Shown here in pieces: positions 1 to 7,089 of a stretch of DNA of 7,126 bases. The position numbers and the translations under genes are program-made. Under the pieces are notes generated by a model, which was not told the DNA's origin, did not search any database, and worked only from the letters and a program-made list of their open reading frames with translations. Source of the DNA: JBBAEA01 sp041656175 (lineage in GTDB: Bacteria; Myxococcota_A; Bradymonadia; UBA4248). Positions within the stretch are counted from its first letter, which is position 1, and each line of letters starts with the position of its first letter. The stretch spans positions 1-7,126 of the forward strand of contig JBBAEA010000161.1 in assembly GCA_041656175.1 (NCBI GenBank). Direction: 5' to 3'.

Positions 1-155
1 GGGGTAGCGCGGGATCGCCGAGAAAAATGCGCGATAAGCATATAAAATGCGATGAATGAGCGGTTTGAGCGAATACATCGCATTTTATTTATGCGAATTG
101 CGCATTTTGCGAGGAAGCCCGCGCGTAGGGGGGCTTTGAGCCCCCCACCAAAAAA
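1..155 (-). repeat. Gene-end palindromic element, copy A (downstream of aspS)
   Basis: Read on the minus strand, this begins on the base after the aspS stop codon. It runs T6 (150-155), GG, T, a GGGGGGCT/AGCCCCCC hairpin (128-146, 3-nt loop), TACGCGC, two bases, GCTTCC, TC, then a large foldback, and ends CGATC-CCG-CGCTACCCC (17 to 1). The foldback has perfect 13-bp arms at 42-54 and 76-88, plus outer 9-bp arms AAAATGCGC/GCGCATTTT at 24-32 and 100-108, with GCAT/ATGC (38-41/91-94) between them. Both ends recur in the same order and orientation at 5163-5310 behind the ZIP gene. Nothing here looks coding. The element may run past base 1. Its function is unknown: REP/MITE-like dispersed repeat or structured 3' UTR are both possible. 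The G6 hairpin has no U-tract after it, so it is not a textbook intrinsic terminator. Confidence 0.6.
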
Positions 156-1952
156 CTACGTCGATTTTTTGATTTCGATACCAAGTTCCGCGAGTTGTTC
201 TGGGCTAACTTCACTTGGTGCGTCGAGCATGAGGTCGGCGGCTTTGTTGGTTTTGGGGAACGCGATGACGTCGCGCAGGGATTCGGAGCCGGTGAACAGC
301 ATGACTAGCCTGTCGAGCCCGAAGGCTAGGCCGCCGTGGGGGGGGGCGCCGAATTGGAGTGCGTCGAGGAGGTAGGAGAATTTTGCGCGTGCTTCTTGCT
401 CGTCGATGCCGAGTGCTTCAAAGACTTTGGACTGGACGTCGATATTGTGAATTCGTATGGAGCCGCCTCCAAGTTCGATGCCGTTGAGAACGAGGTCGTA
501 GGCTTGCGCGTAGACTTTGGCGTAGTCTTTGCGCTCCAGCGCGGGCCAGTCGGCGGCGCGTGGGGCGGTGAAGGGGTGGTGCGTAGCGTACCAGCGTTGG
601 TCTTCGTCGCTCCACTCAAAGAGCGGAAAGTCGACAACCCACACTAAACCGCAGTCGGCGGCGCTTTTGAGCTCGCGGCCAACGAGTTCGTTGCGTGTGG
701 CGATTTCTTTGCGAACGCGGCCTAGGGCGGTGCGTGCGATTTTCACGCTATCCGATACAAAGAGAGCGCAGTCGCCTTCTTGGAGGGCGAGTTCTTCGAT
801 GATGGCTTTTGATTCGTCGGAGCTGAGAAATTTAGAGATGCCGCCGTTGAGTGCGCCGTCTTGCAGCTTTGCCCATGCTAAGCCTTTGGCGCCGTAGGTT
901 TTGGCGATCTCTTCGTAGTAAGCAATTTCCTTGCGACTCATGTTGATGGTGGCGGGAACGGCGATAGCGCGCACGGTTCCTGCGTTGGCAAGGGCTTGGC
1001 TAAAGACTTTAAACTCGGAGCCAGCGAGTATTTGGCTCACGTCTTGTAGGTGCATTCCAAAGCGCGTGTCGGGCGCGTCCAGGCCATAGCGATCCATGGC
1101 TTCGTTCCATGTAATGCGCGGGAATGGGCGAGCAATTTCGATGTCGAGCAGTTCCTTAAAGAGCGAGACGATCATGGCTTCGCAGACGTTTTGGATGTCG
1201 TCGACTTCGATAAAACTCATTTCGATGTCGATCTGCGTGAACTCCGGTTGTCTATCAAGCCTTAAGTCTTCATCGCGAAAGCAGCGAGCAATTTGGTAGT
1301 AACGATCGAGGCCAGCTACCATGTATAATTGTTTAAAGAGTTGGGGTGATTGCGGGAGTGCGTAAAATGCGGCGGGGTGTACACGGCTAGGTACGAGGTA
1401 GTCGCGCGCTCCCTCTGGTGTGCTTTTGGCGAGCATCGGGGTTTCGAGATCCAAAAAATCGTTTTCTTCCAAAACGCGCCGTATTATTTGTGTCATTTTG
1501 CTGCGAAGTACGATGTTCTTATTGAGAACGGGCCTCCTTAGATCGAGGTAGCGGTACTTGAGTCGCAGCGCTTCACTTGCGTCACAGGCGTCGTGAATGG
1601 CAAAGGGAGGAACCGCGGAGCGGTTAAATATGCGTAACTCTTCGGCGTCAACTTCAATTTCGCCTGTGGGTAGTTTGCTGTTGATGTTTTCGCCACGCGA
1701 AATAACGCGACCACGAATCCCAATAACCCACTCGGCGCGTAACTTGTTTGCAGCTTCGAGTAGCGCCTCGTTTTCATGGGCAAAGCGCGCCTGGGTAACA
1801 CCGTAGCGATCGCGTATTACCACAAACATAAAACCGCCAAGGTTGCGGTAGTCTTGAACCCAGCCAACTAATCGAACTTCGCTTCCTAGATCGCTCGCGC
1901 GTAAGGCGCCGCAATGGTGTGTGCGCTTAAATCCGTCTAAAAATTCACTCAT
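156..1952 (-). CDS. aspS: Aspartyl-tRNA synthetase (AspRS), class IIb
   Basis: Charges tRNA-Asp with aspartate in the cytoplasm, using ATP via aspartyl-adenylate. The 598 residues match the usual bacterial AspRS length (about 590). Layout: N-terminal OB-fold anticodon-binding domain (about 10-112), the YLDLRRP signature (135-141), class II motif 1 region (about 150-173, Pro172), QSPQ (201-204), motif 2 with FRDED and R234 (225-234), the bacterial GAD insertion (about 285-425), the GIELGGGSIRIH block (491-502), GAPPHGG (535-541) and motif 3 GLAFGLDRLVM (541-551, Arg548). All catalytic signatures look intact. The start is supported by GGAGT (1960-1964) seven bases upstream of ATG; the stop is TAG. 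Two oddities. The first OB-strand reads WVQDYRNLGG, where E. coli has an Arg-Arg-Arg-Asp run. A nine-base C run (338-346 on the plus strand) encodes the Pro-Pro of GAPPHGG. The residue matching the non-discriminating AspRS histidine is Leu38, as in E. coli; I would not call tRNA specificity from that alone. Confidence 0.97.
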   Translation of the reverse strand: MSEFLDGFKRTHHCGALRASDLGSEVRLVGWVQDYRNLGGFMFVVIRDRYGVTQARFAHENEALLEAANKLRAEWVIGIRGRVISRGENINSKLPTGEIEVDAEELRIFNRSAVPPFAIHDACDASEALRLKYRYLDLRRPVLNKNIVLRSKMTQIIRRVLEENDFLDLETPMLAKSTPEGARDYLVPSRVHPAAFYALPQSPQLFKQLYMVAGLDRYYQIARCFRDEDLRLDRQPEFTQIDIEMSFIEVDDIQNVCEAMIVSLFKELLDIEIARPFPRITWNEAMDRYGLDAPDTRFGMHLQDVSQILAGSEFKVFSQALANAGTVRAIAVPATINMSRKEIAYYEEIAKTYGAKGLAWAKLQDGALNGGISKFLSSDESKAIIEELALQEGDCALFVSDSVKIARTALGRVRKEIATRNELVGRELKSAADCGLVWVVDFPLFEWSDEDQRWYATHHPFTAPRAADWPALERKDYAKVYAQAYDLVLNGIELGGGSIRIHNIDVQSKVFEALGIDEQEARAKFSYLLDALQFGAPPHGGLAFGLDRLVMLFTGSESLRDVIAFPKTNKAADLMLDAPSEVSPEQLAELGIEIKKST

Positions 1953-1959
1953 CTGTATT

Positions 1960-1964
1960 ACTCC
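1960..1964 (-). promoter_or_regulatory. Ribosome binding site of aspS
   Basis: GGAGT on the minus strand lies seven bases before the ATG. It is complementary to the CCTCC of the 16S 3' end found in this same window, and it fixes the aspS start. Confidence 0.75.
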
Positions 1965-1974
1965 ATAATTTGCT

Positions 1975-2011
1975 TTGCGCGCACTTTGGCGCTTTGGCTC
2001 GTTGCGCGCAA
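1975..2011 (-). promoter_or_regulatory. GC-rich inverted repeat in the aspS leader
   Basis: TTGCGCGC (1975-1982) and GCGCGCAA (2004-2011) are perfect 8-bp arms around a 21-nt loop. If transcription starts near 2008, or upstream of it, this would fold in the 5' leader just before the aspS ribosome binding site. It could be a leader structure or an operator. No known aminoacyl-tRNA synthetase riboswitch is recognised; it does not look like a T-box. Confidence 0.35.
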
Positions 2012-2015
2012 GGCA

Positions 2016-2045
2016 TGTATAGCGCTAAATTTTGGTTTTTGTAAG
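2016..2045 (-). promoter_or_regulatory. Candidate sigma-70-type promoter for aspS
   Basis: On the minus strand, CTTACA (2040-2045; 4/6 match to TTGACA) is followed after 18 bases by TATACA (2016-2021; 4/6 match to TATAAT). The predicted start near 2008-2010 would give a leader of about 55 nt. The -35 touches a degenerate unit of the tandem array. The match is modest and rests on eye inspection only. Confidence 0.35.
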
Positions 2046-2062
2046 CCACGAAAAGCTTTTTT
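2046..2062 (+). repeat. Degenerate outlying unit of the tandem array
   Basis: A CCACGAAAAGCTTTTTT stretch resembles the start and end of the array unit with its middle deleted. It is separated from the first full unit by 17 bases. It suggests the array was once longer or has lost sequence by internal deletion. Confidence 0.5.
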
Positions 2063-2079
2063 AAGCACTAAATTTTTTT

Positions 2080-2291
2080 ACCACGAAAAACACGAAAGGC
2101 TCGAAAGCTTTTTTTACCACGAAAAACACGAAAGACTCGAAAGCTTTTTTACCACGAAAAACACGAAAGGCTCGAAAGCTTTTTTTACCACGAAAAACAC
2201 GAAAGACTCGAAAGCTTTTTTACCACGAAAAACACGAAAGGCTCGAAAGCTTTTTTTACCACGAAAAACACGAAAGTCTACGAGCAAGCTG
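2080..2291 (+). repeat. Six-copy 35/36-bp tandem array with nested 9-bp sub-repeats
   Basis: Units start with ACCACG at 2080, 2116, 2151, 2187, 2222 and 2258, so the period alternates 36, 35, 36, 35, 36. The alternation matches sequence: units 1, 3 and 5 have GGCTCG and T7, while units 2 and 4 have GACTCG and T6. The real repeating block is therefore a 71-bp dimer. Within a unit, three 9-mers follow one another (CACGAAAAA, CACGAAAGG, CTCGAAAGC), then a T-rich spacer of about 9 bases. Unit 6 diverges after 2275. Units are contiguous, with no spacers as in CRISPR. Open frames through the array are by-products of the repeat. Similar CACGAAAAACACGAAAG intergenic repeats occur in other bacteria, from memory and unverified. 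Confidence 0.95.
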
Positions 2292-2318
2292 TAGGGGCAG
2301 GTTTCAAACCTGCCCCTA
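2292..2318. repeat. Near-perfect 27-bp palindrome
   Basis: TAGGGGCAGGTTT, a single C, then the exact reverse complement AAACCTGCCCCTA. The 13-bp arms start one base after the tandem array. There is no T-tract on the right and only A/T-poor sequence on the left, so it is not an intrinsic terminator. It resembles the widespread class of short intergenic GGGGC...GCCCC palindromes that recur in many bacterial genomes (recollection, unverified). It could be a mobile miniature repeat. Confidence 0.85.
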
Positions 2319-2357
2319 ATAGCTCATTTCAGCGAGCTTCATTTTGTTTTCTTTTTT

Positions 2358-2377
2358 GGAGGGGGCGGGGGGGGGCG
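2358..2377 (+). other. G-rich tract just upstream of the promoter
   Basis: Purine tract of GG-A-G5-C-G9-C-G, preceded by TTTTCTTTTTT (2347-2357). It lies eight bases before the -35 of the downstream gene. The runs could support an intramolecular G-quadruplex on the non-template strand. The 13 bases 2347-2359 also match 5158-5170, the entry to gene-end element B, but the rest of that element is absent here. Confidence 0.45.
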
Positions 2378-2385
2378 AGAAATTA

Positions 2386-2412
2386 TTGACATTTTTTATA
2401 CTTCGCTAGAAT
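2386..2412 (+). promoter_or_regulatory. Sigma-70-type promoter for the beta-sandwich protein gene
   Basis: A perfect TTGACA (2386-2391) is followed after 15 bases by TAGAAT (2407-2412; 5/6 match). An overlapping hexamer, GAATAT (2409-2414), gives 17-bp spacing with a weaker match. Predicted start is near 2420, with a leader of about 55 nt before the ATG at 2476. It is the best promoter-like sequence in the window and probably serves both plus-strand genes. Confidence 0.6.
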
Positions 2413-2475
2413 ATCGTTAAGGTACGGGCCATGATTTTCACGTGTTATCGCTGCCCATATTCCTTGGTATAGACA

Positions 2476-4266
2476 ATGAACAAAATACTGCGATTTATTC
2501 TAATCGCCGTTGTGCTCGCCGTTTTAGTCGCTTCTGCATTTTGGCTTTTTCATTTCAATGCGGCGAAGCAGCAAGATACGCAAGCAGCTGCACAGCCCAA
2601 AGCCAATATTGGCTCTTTTGCGGGGCGCGTAATCGATAAAGTGAGCGGTCGCGGGATTGCCAATGCAACGCTGCGTGTTAGCGATAAGAATTCTTCAAAA
2701 GATATAGTGACAGATGCGCAAGGAAACTTTTTTTTGGAGGCACCTGGCGGCGTTTACACTTTGGCGCCAACGGCTGAGGCTTATGTTGCAAGAGGGCGCG
2801 ATGACCAGTGGCGAGAAGTGGCTATCGTCAATGATACAAAGTTCGTGAACGCTGCTTTGTACTTACAGCCAGCAGCTACGCTACACGGTCGCGTACTTGC
2901 TGGCTCTAGCCCCATTTCGGCCAATATCGTGATGGAGTATCACGAGGATGCTTCGGGGGCAAAACAATATATTTTCGCAAGTACGCGTAGCGATGAAGCC
3001 GGTGAATTTACCATTAGTGATGCATATGAAGGGGAGGCCTCGCTCAAAATCAACGCTTCTGGCTTCGCACTCATAGTGCTACACAAAATCAAATTACGCC
3101 CTGGCCAAACAACAGATCTCGGCGATATACCGCTGCTGGAGGGAGCTTCACTGTATGGGCAAGTCGTTTCGGGCGCCACAGGCCAAGGTATAGCCCACGC
3201 ACAGCTAGCGATTTTGGATCAAAACGAAGTTCTATTAACGACCACACGAAGCGACAGCGCTGGGAACTACCGCTTTGAGCCTGTCACCACAAAAGAGGTG
3301 GAGTTGCGCGTTCGTGCCAACGCTTTTGCCTTTTACGAAAAGAGCATCAACTTTGGTCAAAGCGTCGAGTTGCTCCAAAACATTGAGATGCAAGCGACAC
3401 AAGGATTAGTGCTCAACGTCTACAACCAAACCCAGCGCTTGCCTCGGCAAACCGATATCATTATTCGCGATACAACGCTTCAATCTGTGGTTTACGAGTC
3501 ACGCGTTGAAGACGGGCGCCTAGAGCTGAACGAAATCGAGGGCGGCCCCTTTATCGTCGAGGCACGTTCCCCCGATGGAGAAAGCGAGCTCAAGCTTCGC
3601 GCGACCTTAGGCTCTGAGATCAACGTGATTCTCAAGCCGTTGGCGAAAATCATCGTTAGCGTCCACAACGAAGATGGGACGCTCCCAGCCGGCGAGTACA
3701 AATATAGCTACGCACCGAATATGGCCATTTCACACGGTGCAACAGAATCGCCATGGCAGAGTTTTACTGCGCCGAGCTTCGAGATCAACGATCTCAAAGA
3801 AGGCGACTACCTCATCACGGTTCGTGACGCCGAGATGGACGTGGCTCAAAGCCCCATTACGCGTATTCGCTTAGGCGAGCAGCGCGCGCTTAGCCTCGTG
3901 ATCCAAAAGCCCAGCTCGCTGCACGGCAAGGTCATAACTTCTGATGGTCACGCCATACACGCTAAAGTCGAGCGCGTGGGCGATGCACAGGAGCACTATA
4001 CGGATCATGCGGGTAATTTTGTCATTGGCCCGCTCTATACGCGCGACGTTAGCATTATCATTACACCAATGAACAAGATCAGCCAGCGCTTTGACAACGT
4101 AAAACTCAATGTTGGCAGTGTTACAAACCACGAGTTCAAGCTCCAAATTACTTATGCGCAAGCGAGCGACGAGCCCGCGGTCGACGAAATCGTTCTACCG
4201 CCAGAGGGCGAGAATTGGGAAGCCCCTATTCCCGAGAGCGATGATGGCATGGAGTTCAGCATCTAG
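2476..4266 (+). CDS. Membrane-anchored protein with repeated carboxypeptidase-regulatory-like domains
   Basis: A 596-residue protein of unknown specific function. Residues 4-25 form one hydrophobic segment preceded by Lys3 and Arg6, with no clear cleavage site, so a signal anchor with the rest outside the cytoplasm is likely. The remainder is beta-rich and divides into about six modules of 75-90 residues: 48-131, 134-220, 225-305, 308-388 (degenerate), 391-475 and 481-557. The best modules show the carboxypeptidase-regulatory/transthyretin-like pattern: G-x-V (AGRV, HGRV, YGQV, HGKV), a variable edge, then T-D/S-x-x-G-x-F/Y. Compare TDAQGNFF at 79, TRSDEAGEF at 170, TRSDSAGNY at 257 and TDHAGNFV at 509. 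The C-terminal 33 residues are acidic and proline-containing. No catalytic motif, sortase signal or peptidase domain is visible. The start is the only in-frame ATG after a TAG at 2470; only a weak GG precedes it. Surface scaffold, adhesion or envelope roles are inference. Confidence 0.85.
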   Translation: MNKILRFILIAVVLAVLVASAFWLFHFNAAKQQDTQAAAQPKANIGSFAGRVIDKVSGRGIANATLRVSDKNSSKDIVTDAQGNFFLEAPGGVYTLAPTAEAYVARGRDDQWREVAIVNDTKFVNAALYLQPAATLHGRVLAGSSPISANIVMEYHEDASGAKQYIFASTRSDEAGEFTISDAYEGEASLKINASGFALIVLHKIKLRPGQTTDLGDIPLLEGASLYGQVVSGATGQGIAHAQLAILDQNEVLLTTTRSDSAGNYRFEPVTTKEVELRVRANAFAFYEKSINFGQSVELLQNIEMQATQGLVLNVYNQTQRLPRQTDIIIRDTTLQSVVYESRVEDGRLELNEIEGGPFIVEARSPDGESELKLRATLGSEINVILKPLAKIIVSVHNEDGTLPAGEYKYSYAPNMAISHGATESPWQSFTAPSFEINDLKEGDYLITVRDAEMDVAQSPITRIRLGEQRALSLVIQKPSSLHGKVITSDGHAIHAKVERVGDAQEHYTDHAGNFVIGPLYTRDVSIIITPMNKISQRFDNVKLNVGSVTNHEFKLQITYAQASDEPAVDEIVLPPEGENWEAPIPESDDGMEFSI

Positions 4267-4344
4267 CGCACAGAGCATTGTTTTGCTCAAGTACAACGAC
4301 TCTTATTTTCACATAATCGACACCGCAAACTGGAAAATATTTCT

Positions 4345-5136
4345 ATGAAACAAGCACTGCTTTGGGCCGCTGGAGGCACGGGCTTCACCTTTGCCATGAC
4401 TGCACTTGGCGCTTCTGTTGTATTGTTTATCCGCAATGAAATTAGCGCAAACCTACACCGCATAATGATGGGGTTCGCCGCGGGCATTATGATTGCCGCT
4501 TCCATCTGGAGCCTGCTCATACCTGCCGAGGAGCGCGCGCTCGCTCTGGGTCAAATCCCGTGGCTTGTCACGGCGAGCGGCTTTATTGCGGGCGTGGTCT
4601 TTCTTATGCTGCTTGACCACTACCTCCCGCACTTACACATCGGTTCCGATTCGCCCGAGGGCGTTAGCAGCTCTTGGAAGCGCACGTCCCTGCTCATCTC
4701 TGCCGTTACACTGCACAATATTCCTGAAGGCATTGCCGTCGGTCTGACCTTTGCGCTAGCCGCACAAGAGGGCGGTGGCCCTGCACTAGTCGCTGCGATG
4801 GCGCTTGCCCTTGGTATGGGCATTCAAAATTTCCCCGAGGGCGCCGCGATTTCCTTGCCGCTGCGTCAGGAGGGCTTTAGCCGCAAAAAGGCTTTTCTTT
4901 GGGGCGTAGCTTCTGGCGTCGTCGAGCCGATTTTCGGCATCCTTGCTGTTTTTGCGCTTGCCGTTGTTCAGCCTCTCATGCCGTTTATGCTGGCCTTTGC
5001 GGCTGGCGCGATGATGTACGTCGTTGTCGAGGAGCTCATCCCCGCGGCGAATGCCGGCGAGCACTCCAATTTGGGCACCATGGGTGCGATGGGTGGCTTT
5101 GTTTTGATGATGGTGCTAGACGTTGCACTTGGCTAA
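4345..5136 (+). CDS. ZIP-family divalent metal transporter (GufA/ZupT-like)
   Basis: Predicted inner-membrane importer of zinc or related divalent cations (Fe, Mn, Co in some family members). The 263 residues contain eight hydrophobic segments (about 6-28, 37-59, 72-92, 113-140, 146-172, 182-207, 210-235, 243-262), matching ZIP topology and length. Family metal-site motifs are present: HNIPEGIAVG in segment 4 (His124, Asn125, Glu128), QNFPEGAAIS in segment 5 (Asn162, Glu165), GVVEP (Glu194) and EE (229-230). The loop after segment 3 carries His92, His96 and His98, as in the histidine-bearing loops of many ZIPs. The start ATG is preceded by a weak GGA about ten bases upstream (4332-4334). It begins 78 bp after the preceding gene with no terminator between, so co-transcription is plausible. 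No metal-responsive operator was recognised. GufA and ZupT are neighbouring subgroups, so no symbol is given. Confidence 0.93.
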   Translation: MKQALLWAAGGTGFTFAMTALGASVVLFIRNEISANLHRIMMGFAAGIMIAASIWSLLIPAEERALALGQIPWLVTASGFIAGVVFLMLLDHYLPHLHIGSDSPEGVSSSWKRTSLLISAVTLHNIPEGIAVGLTFALAAQEGGGPALVAAMALALGMGIQNFPEGAAISLPLRQEGFSRKKAFLWGVASGVVEPIFGILAVFALAVVQPLMPFMLAFAAGAMMYVVVEELIPAANAGEHSNLGTMGAMGGFVLMMVLDVALG

Positions 5137-5162
5137 TCCGCTCAAAAATTTCTAAATTTTTC

Positions 5163-5310
5163 TTTTTTGGGGGGAAGTTTCCCCCTACGCGCAAGCTTCC
5201 CTCAGCATGCGCCTGCGTGCGCAAATTTTTTGCGCCGTCTTGGCTATTCGCCAAGCCAGCGCAAAAAATGCGCTTTGCGGCGCCTGCTTCGGGCGATCTT
5301 ACGCTACCCC
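5163..5310 (+). repeat. Gene-end palindromic element, copy B (downstream of ZIP gene)
   Basis: It begins 26 bases after the ZIP stop. Order: T6 (5163-5168), a GGGGGAA/TTCCCCC inverted repeat (5170-5185), TACGCGC, AA, GCTTCC, CTCAGC, a foldback, then CGATC-TTA-CGCTACCCC (5294-5310). The same ends in the same order and sense orientation bound copy A (1-155), and the lengths are 148 and 155. The core foldback pairs TTTTTTGCGC (5226-5235) with GCGCAAAAAA (5259-5268) and, inside a 3x3 internal loop, CTTGGC (5239-5244) with GCCAAG (5250-5255) around a 5-nt loop. A perfect GCGCAAA/TTTGCGC dyad (5219-5235) overlaps the left arm, offering an alternative fold. The core primary sequence differs from copy A. 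Confidence 0.6.
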
Positions 5311-5365
5311 CTCGCGAGCGCGCTTGCTGCACTGCGCGCGCTTTAACACGTTGTACGCAGAACGT
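5311..5365. other. GC-rich non-coding linker
   Basis: Between element B and the terminator. It contains a small palindrome CTCGCGAG (5311-5318) and an inverted repeat AGCGCGC/GCGCGCT (5317-5323 and 5336-5342, 12-nt loop). Nothing codes and no RNA gene is recognised. It may be part of a longer version of element B. Confidence 0.4.
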
Positions 5366-5401
5366 AAAAAAGCCTAAAGGCGTTAGCCTTTAGGCTTTTT
5401 T
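5366..5401. terminator. Perfect bidirectional intrinsic terminator
   Basis: Left arm AAAAAAGCCTAAAGGC (5366-5381), loop GTTA, right arm GCCTTTAGGCTTTTTT (5386-5401): 16 perfect base pairs. The GC core is flanked by A6 and T6, so either strand gives a stem ending in a U-tract. It lies between convergent transcription units and should stop both the ZIP transcript (plus) and the 16S transcript (minus). Confidence 0.93.
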
Positions 5402-5496
5402 GGTAAAAGCAGTAAAGCGAGAGAAAAAAACTTCATAAGTGCGTATGACCTCAGATGTCGTTGCCAATAGTTTTAGCTACTAGCGTATGACTCCGT
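5402..5496 (-). other. 16S 3' trailer, no tRNA or 23S
   Basis: The 95 bases between the 16S 3' end and the terminator. No tRNA-like cloverleaf (no TTCGAATC-type T-arm) and no 23S start is seen. A 9-bp direct repeat GCGTATGAC occurs at 5441-5449 and 5483-5491. Confidence 0.75.
5409..5420 (-). other. 16S trailer half of a putative processing stem
   Basis: The minus-strand RNA reads UCGCUUUACUGC. Its UCGCUUU pairs with AAAGCGA of the leader (7090-7096) and its ACUGC with GCAGU of the leader (7103-7107), in correct nesting order, with a 6-nt bulge on the leader side. A further GCACUU (5437-5442) could pair with AAGUGC at 7084-7089. Such stems bracketing 16S are cut by RNase III in other bacteria. 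This pairing was found by eye, not by folding. Confidence 0.45.
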
Positions 5497-7052
<1,556 letters not shown>

Positions 7053-7064
7053 GATCTATTTTTT

Positions 7065-7089
7065 AAGTACTACTCTAAGAGCAGCACTT
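7065..7089 (-). promoter_or_regulatory. 16S leader hairpin containing a boxA-like motif
   Basis: On the minus strand, AAGUGCUGCUCU and AGAGUAGUACUU can pair along their whole length (10 Watson-Crick and 2 G-U), apart from a tight loop at the centre. The hairpin ends 12 bases before the mature 16S 5' end. TGCTCTTAGA (7074-7083) within it resembles the rRNA antitermination boxA (TGCTCTTTAACA in E. coli), where NusB/NusE bind. Hairpin and boxA would be mutually exclusive unless remodelled. The boxA call is moderate. Confidence 0.5.

Noticed and set aside
128..146. Classical intrinsic terminator of aspS
   Set aside because: The G6 hairpin is strong, but in the aspS direction the T6 precedes the stem and TACGCGC follows it. 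It is treated as part of the gene-end element.
52..647. Short frames antisense to or out of frame with aspS
   Set aside because: aspS is a complete, well-conserved reading frame. These have no start signals and show low-complexity or composition-driven peptides.
2080..2291. CRISPR array
   Set aside because: Units of similar size to CRISPR repeats are present, but they are directly contiguous with no unique spacers, and no cas gene is nearby.
1986..2294. Open reading frame through the tandem array (protein repeating HEKHERLES and TTKNTK)
   Set aside because: It is made of the DNA repeat. Alternating 35/36-bp units shift the frame so the peptide changes from unit to unit, and no ribosome binding site or homologous protein pattern is visible.
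2292..2318. Intrinsic terminator
   Set aside because: The stem is perfect but no T-tract follows on either strand, and no gene on either side ends here.
4267..4344. Separate promoter for the ZIP gene
   Set aside because: CATAAT (4312-4317) fits a -10, but no acceptable -35 lies 16-18 bases upstream, so it is not listed as a feature.
4899..5393. Plus-strand reading frame overlapping the ZIP 3' end and running into the terminator
   Set aside because: It overlaps a clear ZIP gene in another frame, and its C-terminal part translates element B and the terminator stem.
5402..5496. tRNA gene in the 16S trailer, as in many rRNA operon spacers
   Set aside because: No acceptor stem, T-arm or anticodon arm could be built by eye, and the 95 bases are largely taken up by trailer complementarity and direct repeats.
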